The translations under genes were made by a program, and so were the position numbers. From positions 1 through 64,000 of the forward strand of contig JAXGGA010001693.1 of assembly GCA_038373865.1 (NCBI GenBank): a stretch of DNA of 64,000 nucleotides, given 5' to 3'. Below the pieces are notes generated by a model, which saw only the letters and a list, made by a program, of their open reading frames with translations, was not told the DNA's origin and searched no databases. Positions within the stretch are counted from its first letter, which is position 1. Each line of letters starts with the position of its first letter. Shown in pieces: positions 11,189-21,530 of this stretch. This DNA is from Uloborus plumipes (Eukaryota; Arthropoda; Arachnida; Araneae; Uloboridae).

Positions 11189-11305
11189 TTAGTTACCTAA
11201 AATTCAATAGAGGTCGCTGGACAATTACCACCGTTTTTATCCCAAGGATTTTGATCAAATGAAACAGTCTGTATAAAACGTTATCTAGTGAAGCCTTGAC
11301 CGAAG

Positions 11306-12608
11306 CTGTAGTTGAGACAAGCGCATGGGCTGTAACAACAGAACTGCTTCCCCAACACGAATTCCTTCTGCAGCAGAAGGCGTAGCTCAACCAATGCGTT
11401 TGACTCTACCTTGACTTGTCTAATACTTCAGTGCTTCTCTACTGATGACTAGGTGGGCCGAAAAATACTTTTTTTTTTTCATTTTTTTCGAAGATGGATA
11501 TTGCGGAAAAGGTGCCATTGGGGGAGCGAAGTACACAAAAAAAATTTGAAATTTTTTTCCCCAATTTCTTGATCTGTCGCAATTGTCTTGAAGTTAGGAA
11601 GAAATATGTAGTTTTTTCGAGATTTCTAGCAAATTATTTAAAAAAATATTTTTTCCATTTTCGGTAACGGGTAGGGCGGGATGCAGCGAAATCGCGTATT
11701 AGACAAAAATGAGTTATTGTTATGAAGGCAATTCGAAATACGTATTAAATTAGGATTGGCGTATAAAGCATGACCAGTAAAATGTGTAAACTTAACGCGT
11801 TGCACGTAAAAGCTGGCAGCCGTGACTAAGCAATGTGTTCAAATTTAGCTGCTGCTTCAGAAATACCTTTTGAGTGGCAGAGAGTAACTTGAAAGTTCAA
11901 AATTCTGATTTTTTTTTAAATAAAAAAATTGAATTTGTACTTAATTTGCATTTATGTTTTGGTGCAGAGTTGCGTCGCTTTTCAATCAAAAAGAAAGTTA
12001 TTTGATTGTCTATTTTCCACTAGATCATGGTAGGTGCAGAGATTAAGGTTAAGCCTTATTCTATTAAAACTTACTACTACTATTGCTATATGGTTATCCC
12101 ATACCACTACACTTGAAATTACTAATGAACTGTCGCAATTCAGGTTTATAAAAATAAAATTGATTTCACTCGATTAAACTGAATAGTAATTCACTTACCT
12201 TTCAGTATTCACCAGTTGGAAATTTAGTAAAGATTGTTATAATTAAAAAGAAATCCTATCGTCGTGATTTGTTATGAAAATTGTATTCGCGGTACAGGGT
12301 AGCATTTATTCGTGATCGCGAACTTCGAAATTAATTAGAACGCAGTACTGTACTTCAGGTTTGGGTAGTATATTTTAATCAAGAGTTTTACTTCATTGTT
12401 GAAACATCATGTAAGTCTAGAAGTGGAACACTCTTAATGAAACCTCCGTTAGGGTAGGACGCATCTGGTAATTGCCCCGCCATGAGCGAACAAAGACGAA
12501 ATTCCCGCCGACGTTCTCCGTCGCCGTGTATGATACTTTACGATAAAAATGATAGAGAGAATGCTTGGAGCCAGACCAGGCAGCATATGAAAAGGACTGC
12601 AATTAGGA
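11306..12608. other. Repeat-derived, paralogous to 21264-21520 and to repeat family B
   Basis: Bases 11306-11440 and ~11700-11750 align with 21270-21400 and ~21485-21520 in the second block. Bases ~11740-12200 belong to a dispersed repeat also seen at 30900-31130 plus 34228-34500, and in part at 36840-37030 (shared TAACGCGT..AAAAGCTGGC and CAGAGTTGCGTCGCTTTTCA). No coding region is supported; 11460-11700 is T-rich and unidentified. Confidence 0.55.
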
Positions 12609-13436
12609 ATGCTTCTGCTCCCTTTTCCGATCTGCCTTTTCTCCCCCTCCATTAAACCACACCTCTCAAATTCCCCAGACGATTCTTCGAAAGATCTCCC
12701 GAGTGGACTCGTTGCGCCATCTATGGTGAGCGAACAAAATTTTGATTCTTGTCTTAAAGGAAACTATGTTGATAAAATTAAAAATTTTGAATCTAAAGAA
12801 AATGAAAATCTTACTAATTCTGATTTTACTGAATTATTAAATTCTGTAGATTATTCTCTTGATGATTATGAAAGTAATCTTAATATATTAAACCTTGGTG
12901 ATGTTAATCTTCTTATTAGATTATATGATTTAAAGTGTAATGTATTACAGCTCCAGCAGTCTGTAGATTCATGCAATCATTGTAACGATCATAATTTGTT
13001 ATTGTTCAAACTTAATGAACATAGCGAAAAAATAAATGAAATTTAGGTAAAAATTGAGAAACCAAAAACTTGCGACATTTCTGTGAATGCTGATTTTATC
13101 ATTATTTCCTTTGAACAAACTGATATTGAGAATTTTAATGTTTCGAAAATTGATGATAATTCTCAAATAGATGATGAAGTAAATTCTGATTGTGATAACG
13201 TTTTTTCTAATGTTGTCGATAAAAGTGAGCTTTCTGAGTCATCAGCCAGAGAGGGCTCAGTTAAACGAAAGAAGAAGAAAAAATCTGATGTAAATAATAG
13301 TGTATATATTCATTGTGAAAATGTTGTTGATAAAAATATTGATACTATTGTGTTTAATAATAAAAATCCTGCTGCAGCAAATGCAGAACAGATTTGCGCG
13401 CTGTTTGAGCTCCAGAAATTAGCATGTAATCGCTGA
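12609..13436 (+). pseudogene. Unrecognised AT-rich ORF with one in-frame stop
   Basis: One reading frame runs from the ATG at 12609 (or 12729) to the TGA before 13437 and is broken only by TAG at 13044-13046. The product would be about 275 residues, rich in Asn, Asp, Ser and Glu. It has a Cys-Asn-His-Cys-Asn-Asp-His cluster near residue 125, a run of lysines (KRKKKKK) about two thirds along, and an alanine-rich end. There is no signal peptide or membrane segment after the first 15 residues. The composition is coding-like and unlike the surrounding repeats. It could be a decayed retroelement ORF1/gag or a gene fragment; I do not recognise the family. One stop in about 828 bases suggests recent decay or a sequencing error. 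Confidence 0.45.
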
Positions 13437-13755
13437 TTTCAGCGAGTAGGACCGAAAATCATGACCTGTGAGCTGAGAGCAGTGCCGTCTGGCGTTTTCC
13501 ACCGAATTGGCTTCACTTTTTCTCCCTCGAACGACAAACTACTGTTTCTTAGCACTACAATTTAGAAAATGTTTAGTAGTAACCAACAAACTATATTATT
13601 ATCTTCATCTGTTTTGTCTACCAGTTGCTTGACGTGCTAAAAGTATACTACTAAAGATTACCTTCTTTCTCCGATTTAGCGTTGGAGAGTCCGTAGCACA
13701 GGGTATCTTGTACGAACGCCTTTCCTGATATGTAGATTGGCGAGAAAAGTAGTGA
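13437..13755. other. Dispersed repeat C
   Basis: Bases ~13580-13680 share landmarks with 16450-16545 (TTCATCT.TTTTG, CCAGTTG.TTGACGTG, AAAGATTACCTTCTT). This is an interspersed repeat of unknown class with no coding capacity. Confidence 0.45.
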
Positions 13756-14155
13756 CATAGTTGCCAACTTCGGTGTTTTCCCCTTAAATGAACCTAGAAG
13801 TTCGCACGCAGGGGGAGGACCTTTTGTTTTTTTTGTGTTCCAATAGAGGCACCGGTAAGCAACCGCTGAACCGGGGCTTTTTATGCGAACGCAAAATTAC
13901 AGAGAAGCACGAACGTACTGACGAACATTTTGAAAAATGACTTCAGTGACGTCATAATATGATATCCATCCCCCCTGACCTGAAAATTTTTATTCAGATA
14001 GCGCACTTTTTCTTTTCTTTTTTTTTTCTTGGTCATTTCCTCCAGGATACAGCCCCGTGACCTTTTTTTTTTATAGTCATCACCTTGAGGATTTGGGAAT
14101 TTAGGCGTTTTTTTTCGGTTTTAAGGGAGCCGAGTTTTGGGAGTTGGCAACCCTG
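13756..14155. mobile_element. hAT-type MITE, GTTGCCAAC ends, 8-bp TSD with one mismatch
   Basis: The left end reads CATAGTTGCCAACTTCGG and the right end, reverse-complemented, CAGGGTTGCCAACTCCC. Just inside, TTAA plus a GGG/CCC block is also inverted. Flanks are AGTAGTGA (13748-13755) and AGTTGTGA (14156-14163), one mismatch in eight. There is no ORF. Confidence 0.65.
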
Positions 14156-14245
14156 AGTTGTGATTAATCATGTATAAACTTGTTCTTGATTTACTTACTA
14201 AGTAAAGGTAATTCTGACACGATACAAAAAAACTCGGGGAGTCAT

Positions 14246-15172
14246 TATTTCATTACAATGCATCTCTAACTTTAAGGCGACATAAGTACCATTTCCACTC
14301 TCATACTGCGAAGTAAAAAGCTCATTTTTTTTTTAGTCCTGCTAGGCGAGAAGCTTTGTGAAGTAAGATGGTGTCTTCATGAGCAAAAAACTTCCCACCT
14401 AACAGGAGTAAAAACAATTTAAAAGATCTATACATACTGGTGAAGAGTTGGCGGTGAGGCAAATTTCAGCGGAAGTAGGTGTGATGAAAGAAGAAAACAG
14501 GGAAGATGGTAGTTTGGCACAAACTTGGCGGACAAATTAGATATAACTTTTTAAGTGTGAGGGTTTTGGAATTAGGCTGAACGCGGAATTAGGCTGATTG
14601 GTGGTAGCGGAACAGGTCCCCTCGGAACAGGTTCGAGGAACCGCTCCGGAAGTGATCGGAATTCGGTAGTTGCCTTTCTAAAAAGCTCTCGTACGATAAC
14701 AGATGGCGCTGCCGCCTCTCGGAGCTATCAGTTCCGATCCACTTCCGGAACTGCCAGTTCCGACTCCGACTGTGGAACAGGTTCAAAATCACAGCTCCGG
14801 GATCTTTTACCCATCTCTAGTAGGGTAGGTATTAATCCTTATTTCATTATAAATGCATCTCCAACTGTAAAGCGACATAAGTACCATTTCCACTCTCATA
14901 CTACGAAGTAAAAAGCTCAATTCTTTTTAGTCCTGCTAGGCGAGAAGCTTTGTGAAGTAAGATGGTGTTTTCATGAGCAAAAAACTTCCCACCCAACAGG
15001 AGTAAAAACAATTTAAAAGAAGTGTACATACTGGTGAAGAGTTGGCGGTGGGGCAAATTTCAGCGGAAGTAGGTGTGATGAAAGAAGAAAACAGGGAAGA
15101 TGGTAGTTTGGCAGAAACTTGGCGGACAAATTAGATATAACTTTTTAAGGGTGAGCATTTTGGAATTAGGCT
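14246..15172. repeat. Direct repeat pair (~335 bp each) with a GC-rich insert between
   Basis: Bases 14246-14580 and 14838-15172 are about 95% alike by eye (shared GCGACATAAGTACCATTTCC, TCCTGCTAGGCGAGAAGC, AGTTGGCGGTG). The ~255 bp between them is more GC-rich and full of GGAACAGGT/TTCCGGA motifs in both orientations. No target duplication or LTR landmarks (TG...CA, primer site) were found, so a local tandem duplication with an insertion is likelier than an LTR element. Confidence 0.65.
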
Positions 15173-15955
15173 GAAGGCACTCTTTTTTGCACGAGACAGT
15201 TTAAGGTTTCCTTGGCGAGGATTCTTTTACAACAGGGTTGTTTGTGGAAGATATCGCATCTTTTTGCTATGATATTGTTACTTTTTGTGCATTACTTTTT
15301 GCATTGCATTTTAAGTGTAAGAGGACTACGTTTCGAAATTTAGTGGAATTCGAGCATCAGAATTCCACATTGCATACGATAATTCTAACCACGATACTAT
15401 TTTTTTACGCTGTAAGATGACTGAAGATGAATTTATTAATTTTTATGCAAGTCCATTAGGGTTTAAAAAGTCATTTTTGAGCATTTTGAAGCACATTAAA
15501 CAACTATTTAACACTCTTGTATCAGTTTCACATGTGGGTTTGTTTGTATGTATGTACCTCTGAATAAAAGATAAAAGTCACGATCCAAATCTAAAAGTAA
15601 TTTATTAACACTATTATTAATACTAAGGCTGAACTATACATGTATTACATGTTGATGTATTATAAGTGCATATAAAAGCGTGTTATTCACGTCATTATTT
15701 ATCACGGTATTATAAGTGCATATAAAAGCGTGTTATTCACGTCATTATTTTGTGAACTAGCGTAAGTAAATCTGAAATCACGCGGGCTTGCGGCCTTTCT
15801 ACTGTCTTTTGTTTACATTTTGAGAATCCTCATAGCAAACTGTATATTCATTAGTTTGACGAAAAATAAAGAAATGCGCTGCGCAGCTTATCATTTTCTA
15901 AAGTACCCTACACTAGTGTTTTTTTTTTTTTTTTTTGTCGTGTCTATGACTTAGC
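15173..15955. repeat. Non-coding; contains a two-unit 50-bp tandem repeat
   Basis: Bases 15657-15750 hold two 50-bp units starting GTATTATAAGTGCATATAAA and ending TTATTCACGTCATTATTT. A related single unit lies at 2840-2870. The rest is AT-rich with a short ORF (15238-15420) without recognisable features. Confidence 0.6.
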
Positions 15956-15959
15956 CGAA

Positions 15960-16229
15960 CTAAATAACTCCATGGATCCTTATAACTGCTTTTGCGATTT
16001 GTTGGATGTTATCGTCATAAAGGTCTACAAGTGACGGTAATACACCAATTTCTCTCAAGTTCGCACTTATTGCTAGACACTCAAAGATATGACAAGGTGT
16101 GAGCTGTGTATCTGGGCAATTGCAACAGTTTCGAAAAATCCTTCTACCCTCTCCATCAATTTTCATGCCCCTGTGATGGCCGGTTCTCAGCCTGGTTATA
16201 GTTTTTGTTATTGGTCGACTTGCATTTAT
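15960..16229 (-). pseudogene. C-terminal tail of a LINE-encoded RNase H region
   Basis: Reading the minus strand from about 16229 gives TRLRTGHHRGMKI, then a zinc-knuckle-like C-C-N-C-P-D..LTPCHIFEC, then a LYDDN..IA.AVI..HG tail and a TAG stop at 15960. In arthropod non-LTR retrotransposons the RNase H domain is followed by this R-L-R-T-G-H motif and a C-x-x-C-x(7-8)-H-x(4)-C finger, which supports the call. It is open for about 90 codons only; stops lie directly upstream, so it is a 5'-truncated dead copy. Clade is not decided. Confidence 0.65.
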
Positions 16230-16239
16230 GACTCATCAC

Positions 16240-16811
16240 AGAAAAAGAGTGCCAGAGTCCGAAGGTTGGACTTGTTTGCATGTAACCATTAGCTGAGCCG
16301 AATCTATTTGAATGAGCCAGTACCTGACCTTCACTACCTTTTTTCGTTCTTGCTTCTTCTCTTGAGTTGTCCCCTCCCTTCAGCCCGGAAAGAAGGAGCA
16401 TGCATGTCCGATTACAACACCCAAAAAAGAAAAAAAAAAAAGACGATTGTAGTACCCAAAAAACTGTATTAGTATGTTCATCTATTTTGACTGCCAGTTG
16501 TTTGACGTGTTGAAAGGATGTAACAAAAGATTACCTTCTTCCATCGTTCGATAGTTAAAAAAAATTAGTAACAACATATCGCGGTCGAAAGCATCTCCTA
16601 CCAGGATGAGCTAGAGCTCCTTTAGAGAACAGTCTGACTTTTCTGACATTTTGGTTCCACAACATTCTTGGATCCAGCCTTGATACACGTATTTGAAACA
16701 CATTAATATTATACGTGGTTGCTCTGGCGTACAATTACTTTTGATTAGTTGGATAAAGCACCATTTTCTCTAAATTAAAAAAGATAACTTATTTCTCGAA
16801 TTTAAAAACAG
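16240..16811. other. Non-coding interval before duplicated block 2
   Basis: It contains a second copy of dispersed repeat C (~16450-16545), an A-rich tract at 16424-16440 and otherwise unremarkable AT-rich DNA. No gene is supported. Confidence 0.5.
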
Positions 16812-17420
16812 TTTATTGTGGAAATGTTTCATGAAATTGGGTCTATTTTCATATAACACTTGTTTTAAGCCTGAGTTTATGAAATGTTTTTGTCATATGG
16901 ACAAAAATAGTCAAATATCATCTATGCAGCTACAATTCAAGCTTAGCTTCCACTTTTCTTCAATGCGACTTGAGTACAGATACCAGTGGTTTCACGCCTA
17001 CCGTTTTGGAACCAAAATGTTGGATGAGTCAGCTCCCTTCTTACAGGAGCCTAAGGTTGAGCAAAAATTATCTTATAAAAGAACTGTGAGTTTTCCTTTT
17101 TAATCGTATGCAGTCGAGTCTCGATAACTCCAAGTCCCAAAACACAGGCTTAAAGCTCGAAGTTTTCGGTACTTCGAATTATGGGAAGTTTCCACAGCCT
17201 TCTCAAGAGTTTGATACCTAATGAAAACTTTGAGATAAAGGAGTATTCAAATTATCAGTCAATTATAAATGTACTATAGTCCTCAAAAAACCATTATAGT
17301 AATATGAATAATGGTTTTAAATAACTTACTATGTTTTAATTTTGCACATTATTTTACACTTATTAATAGCTGTGAATTTTACATGCACAAGTACAAGTCA
17401 ATACGCTATTTTAGTTCTAC

Positions 17421-18940
17421 CAAGGCTTCACTAGATAGCGTTTTATACAGGCTGCTTCATTTGATCAAAATCTTTGGGATAAAAACGGATGCATGTCGCC
17501 TAGCGACATCTACCGAATTTTGTGGTAACTAACATTATAAACAAATCAGATAATAAAAGACAAAATTAAAATTTAATTTGTTGGCGACAATTTTACAATT
17601 TGGCATTCAATTCTATTTTATTATATTTTAACGTCATTTAATAGCTTGTTCGATTTGCTGGTTTATTCTGCATTTTAACGGCTTGTTTTAATTAGTTAGC
17701 GAATTATTTTTCATTTTAATTGATTCTAATTATAATTAAACTATGAAACGACACTGGCGCCGCAGAGCGATAAATGGCGATTTTGGAACGATAGTTCCAT
17801 CAAAACTTTTGATGAGTTTAGATTGTCAAATTAATTTGTTTGGCGAGTTTTTTAACAAGAATTCTCACATTATTTCGCAGCTTTTTTTTCAGTTGGCCCA
17901 TTATTTTACTTTCAAGTATTAAACGTATGTGTGAAATTAGAAACAAAAAAGGGAAGATTTCGGTGATTGGAAGTCTGGTTATCTTTCCCTATTGGCGTTA
18001 AATCTTTGTGGCTAATTTATGAGCGAGGGAAATACTTCCTTCGCAAACATAAACTAAAGAGCAACAAAATAAAGTAATTATCGCCAAAAATTTGGCAACC
18101 ACACCAGATTCCCAATTATCGAAATATTATCAATGTGTGAAATTTAACATAAAAAGAACATTACCTTTTAATGTTGTGTAAATGAAAAAAAATTACATTT
18201 GGTCGTCGTAATATTGTAGTTTTGTTTATTTTTCCGTACTTGTATTGCTCTTTAGTACTAAGCGATTATATATGCTCATTTCGTTGTTACTAAAGAAATT
18301 AATATGTTTTGTTGTCAATCGTCTTTCCGTTGAACACCAATTGCTTCATTGCAGGGCATTCATTCTGGGGCATCAAAAGGAAATGTCTCTGCGAATAGAT
18401 TCGCCATTTATCGCTCTGATGGGTCAACGCTATCAAAATGAACATCTGAGCTTTTGCGTAGCAATTAAGATCTCGTTAGCAACAATAATGAAACTAAATA
18501 GTAAATAGAACAATCTTATTTCATTGCTACATTTTTATTTATCGGCTGCGAATTTAAGCGTATATTTTATTAATGCAGAGATGTCAAAATTGAACGCCAT
18601 TGCTATATGTTGCTAATTCGAAGAAAGTAAACAATGAATGAATGTCGTATGACTGAATCATGAGTTGCGACCAACTTTACCTGAAAAGGGAATTTATTTC
18701 CCCTAAAAAGCAGTACTAATAAGGATTCGGCATCAATTCACTCTGTACTCCACTTCAGTAAACTATATCAATATTTTTTAACCCTTAAAGATAGGATGAA
18801 CGTCACTTTTTACAGCAGAAACAATGTGCTAATAAATGTAAACAAACACATCATTCAGCGCTCTCTAGCGGGCAAATCTTTACCATTGATGTTTTGAGTA
18901 ATGAAGCAGCCTGTATAAAACGCTATCTAGTGAAGCCTTG
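17421..18940. mobile_element. CAAGGCTTC element, copy A2
   Basis: Same ends, same 7-bp GTTCTAC flanks (17414-17420, 18941-18947) and the same non-coding interior as A1. The shared flanks show that it was copied as part of the 2.4-kb block and did not transpose independently. Confidence 0.8.
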
Positions 18941-18960
18941 GTTCTACAGAGAACATGAAT

Positions 18961-19140
18961 ATAATAAAGTTTACAAATACCTTTGTGCTCCAGATGTACA
19001 GAAAATAACAACGTTACGAAGGCACAAATGAGCAGGGATACTGCAGACACGTGTTTCGGCGTTACAAGGAACGCCTTTTTCAATGCAAAAAAGTTGTGAG
19101 CTTATGGATGCCCAGACATCCGACAAAAGACATCTTTTTG
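18961..19140 (-). mobile_element. Penelope-like element tail fragment
   Basis: The reverse complement of the Penelope 3' region at 33640-33800, truncated at the upstream side. It is the second-block counterpart of 2216-2385. Confidence 0.7.
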
Positions 19141-19172
19141 TTGAATAGCTTGTTTTAAATAACGGCTTGCTC

Positions 19173-20896
19173 CCCTACAAGCAAAACTTCTTGCAACAAT
19201 CTTGACGGATCTTGATATCGTATTGACGGCGTCAAAATTGCGTATTTAATCTTGCATAAAGATTGTTATAACAAGGTTTTTATAACAATCTTTATGCAAT
19301 CTTACATACATCTTGACATATCAATATTGATTTCGTCTTGCAATATCAAGATTACATAAAGATTATTATAACAATCTTGTCATAACAATCTTTATGCAAC
19401 CTTGCATACATCTTGACATATCAATATTAATTTCGTCTTGCAGTATCAAGATTACATAAATCTTGTCAGCGTCAAGAATGAAAAGAATGTTCTTGATATC
19501 TCATTGTCGCCGTCAAGATCATTAGCGCGCACAATAGGAGAGAAGCGCATGCGCGGAGTTTTACAACCGGCATTCTGTTTTTTTTCCTTCAATGCGAAGC
19601 GAACGCTGCACGTGGATACGATTTAGGCTTCGTTAAAATTCGGTTGCTTCATTGTTGTGCAATATTATTGCTTTTTATTTGTCATCCTATTACTGCATTT
19701 ATTTAATGACGCAGTGCTATACAATCCATATCGCGACCGATTAGCGATCAATTGCAGAAATGGGTGACAATAAAGATTTTCGTTCCTAAACGTAGCTGAC
19801 AACTAGGGATTACATGCAAAGATTTTATCATAATCACTCTTCAAACTCACGTGTAAGATAAATTTTATTCATTAACTATTGATGTTATTCTTTAAGATAA
19901 ATTGATTTTTTGTCTAAACAGCATTTTTAAAGCTGACATCAATCTAGAATGTAACTTGAATTTTTTGTTGATTATCTCGGTACTATTATTGCTCCTCAAT
20001 TAATTCTAATTAGGCATTTTATGTCTTTGTAGTAAATAAAAGAATCATAAATTTAAAAATAAATCAAATAGTGCACCATATTTTTATCAAACCCACTTAT
20101 ATTAAGCATAAGTAATAATAATAATATGAAGAAGAAGAAAAAGAAGAAAAGAATTAATATTGATCTTAAAGAAATCAATTAAAATTAATTTTAAAAAATT
20201 CAATTAAAATAAATTAAAAAAAATTCAATTAAGATAAATAAAGTTATAACTAAGTGCTTAACACTTTTTTGAAGTCTACAAGCTAAAATGAAGCATCAGA
20301 TTTAAGATGTAAAGTTTAGTCGGAAGTTAATGTAGACATTTTCAATAAATACAATTAAATTGCAATTAGAATAAACAAAAATATCTTCATGTGAATTTCC
20401 GATCATGTCTCAGCCTTAAAATATTCTTTAGCTGGAAAAATAATCAATATTGAAGAATAACAGAAATAGATTAAGAATGAAATTTAATTCGTGAATTTGA
20501 AATGAAAATAACAAATAAATAAATAAATAAAACATCTTGCATACAGATTGTCATGACAAGAAAATGCCACGATCTTGATATTTTCTTGTTATAACAATCT
20601 TTATGCAAGATTACAAAAGCAATATCATCTTGCATAGAGATTGCCACGACAAGAAAATGTCAAGATCTTGATATTTTCTTATTATAACAATCTTTATGCA
20701 AGATTGCATGTCAAGAAAATAACAACCTATCTTGTTATTTTCTTGATCTTAGGTTGCATGCTCCTTGTCAGACAATCTTATGGCACGACTCTGACAATCA
20801 AAATCAGTAACAATCTTGAGGCAAGATTGATGCAAGATTGCCTTCTTGACGCGTCAATCTTGATGCAATCTTGAGGCAAGAAGTTTTGCTTGCTGG
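19173..20896. mobile_element. Element of CTTG/CAAG inverted motifs, CCC ends, 2-bp TSD
   Basis: The left end CCCTACAAGCAAAACTTCTT and the right end (reverse complement CCCAGCAAGCAAAACTTCTT) form the terminal inverted repeat. Both flanks show TC as a 2-bp duplication (GCTTGCTC | TCAGTTCAACC). The intact exon at 3070-3095 reads GGCTTGCTCAGCTCAACC, the unoccupied form. About 300 bp inside each end is a dense mix of direct and inverted AATCTTTATGCAAGATT- and CTTGATAT-type motifs, able to fold into many hairpins. The centre (19700-20520) is AT-rich. No transposase is present. Confidence 0.7.
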
Positions 20897-21530
20897 GTCA
20901 GTTCAACCCTGGCAATGCCTCCCCAATACTGAGATGTCCATCGCTTTCTGTGTTTTAACAAGAACAAAAGTGAGCTCTAAGTTCTGAAAACACTGCCATC
21001 CGTCATAGTTCGTCGGAACAAAGAAAGTAGCAGATGAATTAACGATTGGTTGATTTTTAAATTTAAATTCAGAAATAATCCATGGGAAAATTTCATTTGA
21101 ATTTCTACGAAGATATCAATTAGGACCTAAAACCGGATAGGCCAGACTAATTACCAAAATACGCTGACTCTTTTAATAATTCAGATCCTTTCGTGTCTTC
21201 CCGCCCCCCTTCTGTACAGTTCGAACGCTTGGGTTCAGCAAAATGTCCTTTACCTCCTTTAACGAAGCTATAGTTGAGACAAGCGCATGCGCTGTAACAA
21301 TGCAACTGCTGCCTCAACACGAAAGCCTTCTGCATCAGAAGTCGTGACTCCTCTTTACCTAATACTTCAGTGTCTTCCTACTGATGAAGTGATTTGCTGG
21401 TTCGAACGCTTCCAGGAGTTGAGCATAAAATAATTTGTGCATTAAATAATGATCAACAGGACATTACTAATGTCTGATCAGCGATTGTCATGAAGGCAAT
21501 TAGACTTCGAAATACAGTACAGAACCTTTT
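20897..21530 (+). pseudogene. Remnant of a second NRF-like exon and its intron
   Basis: TCAGTTCAACCCTGG matches the exon at 3083-3098. The sequence then jumps to the equivalent of 3297 (TGCCTCCCTAATACTG), so about 200 bp of coding sequence and the donor site are missing. From there to about 21260 it follows the intron (3297-3340, 6430-6728), and then 11299-11440. It preserves the empty sites of the P element and of CAAGGC element A3. Confidence 0.5.

Larger units (their letters stand above)
6736..11298. mobile_element. CAAGGCTTC element, copy A3, swollen by nested insertions
   Basis: It begins CAAGGCTTCTCTAGATAGCG and ends in the matching inverted terminus. The flanks are the same 7-mer ACCGAAG (6729-6735 and 11299-11305). 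The paralogous block at 21258-21285 reads TTTAACGAAGCTATAGTTGAG with nothing inserted, giving an empty site. Within it, 8967-10421 plus 11197-11298 is an inverted, diverged copy of the body of A1. That body is interrupted by a CCC-ended MITE at 9793-10198 and a hAT MITE at 10430-11188. The 6800-8965 part is a separate inverted-repeat unit. Confidence 0.75.
16812..19219 (+). repeat. Duplicated block, second copy of 63-2471
   Basis: It is collinear with 63-2471 and differs by a few single bases and 1-bp indels. It contains element A2, a Penelope tail fragment and the start of the CTTG element. Because the CTTG element is complete here (19173-20896) but cut at 2471 in the first copy, this copy is the likelier source. 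Confidence 0.85.

Noticed and set aside
14246..15172. Short LTR retrotransposon (two 335-bp direct repeats)
   Set aside because: No TG/CA ends, primer-binding site, polypurine tract or target duplication; the interior is only ~255 bp.
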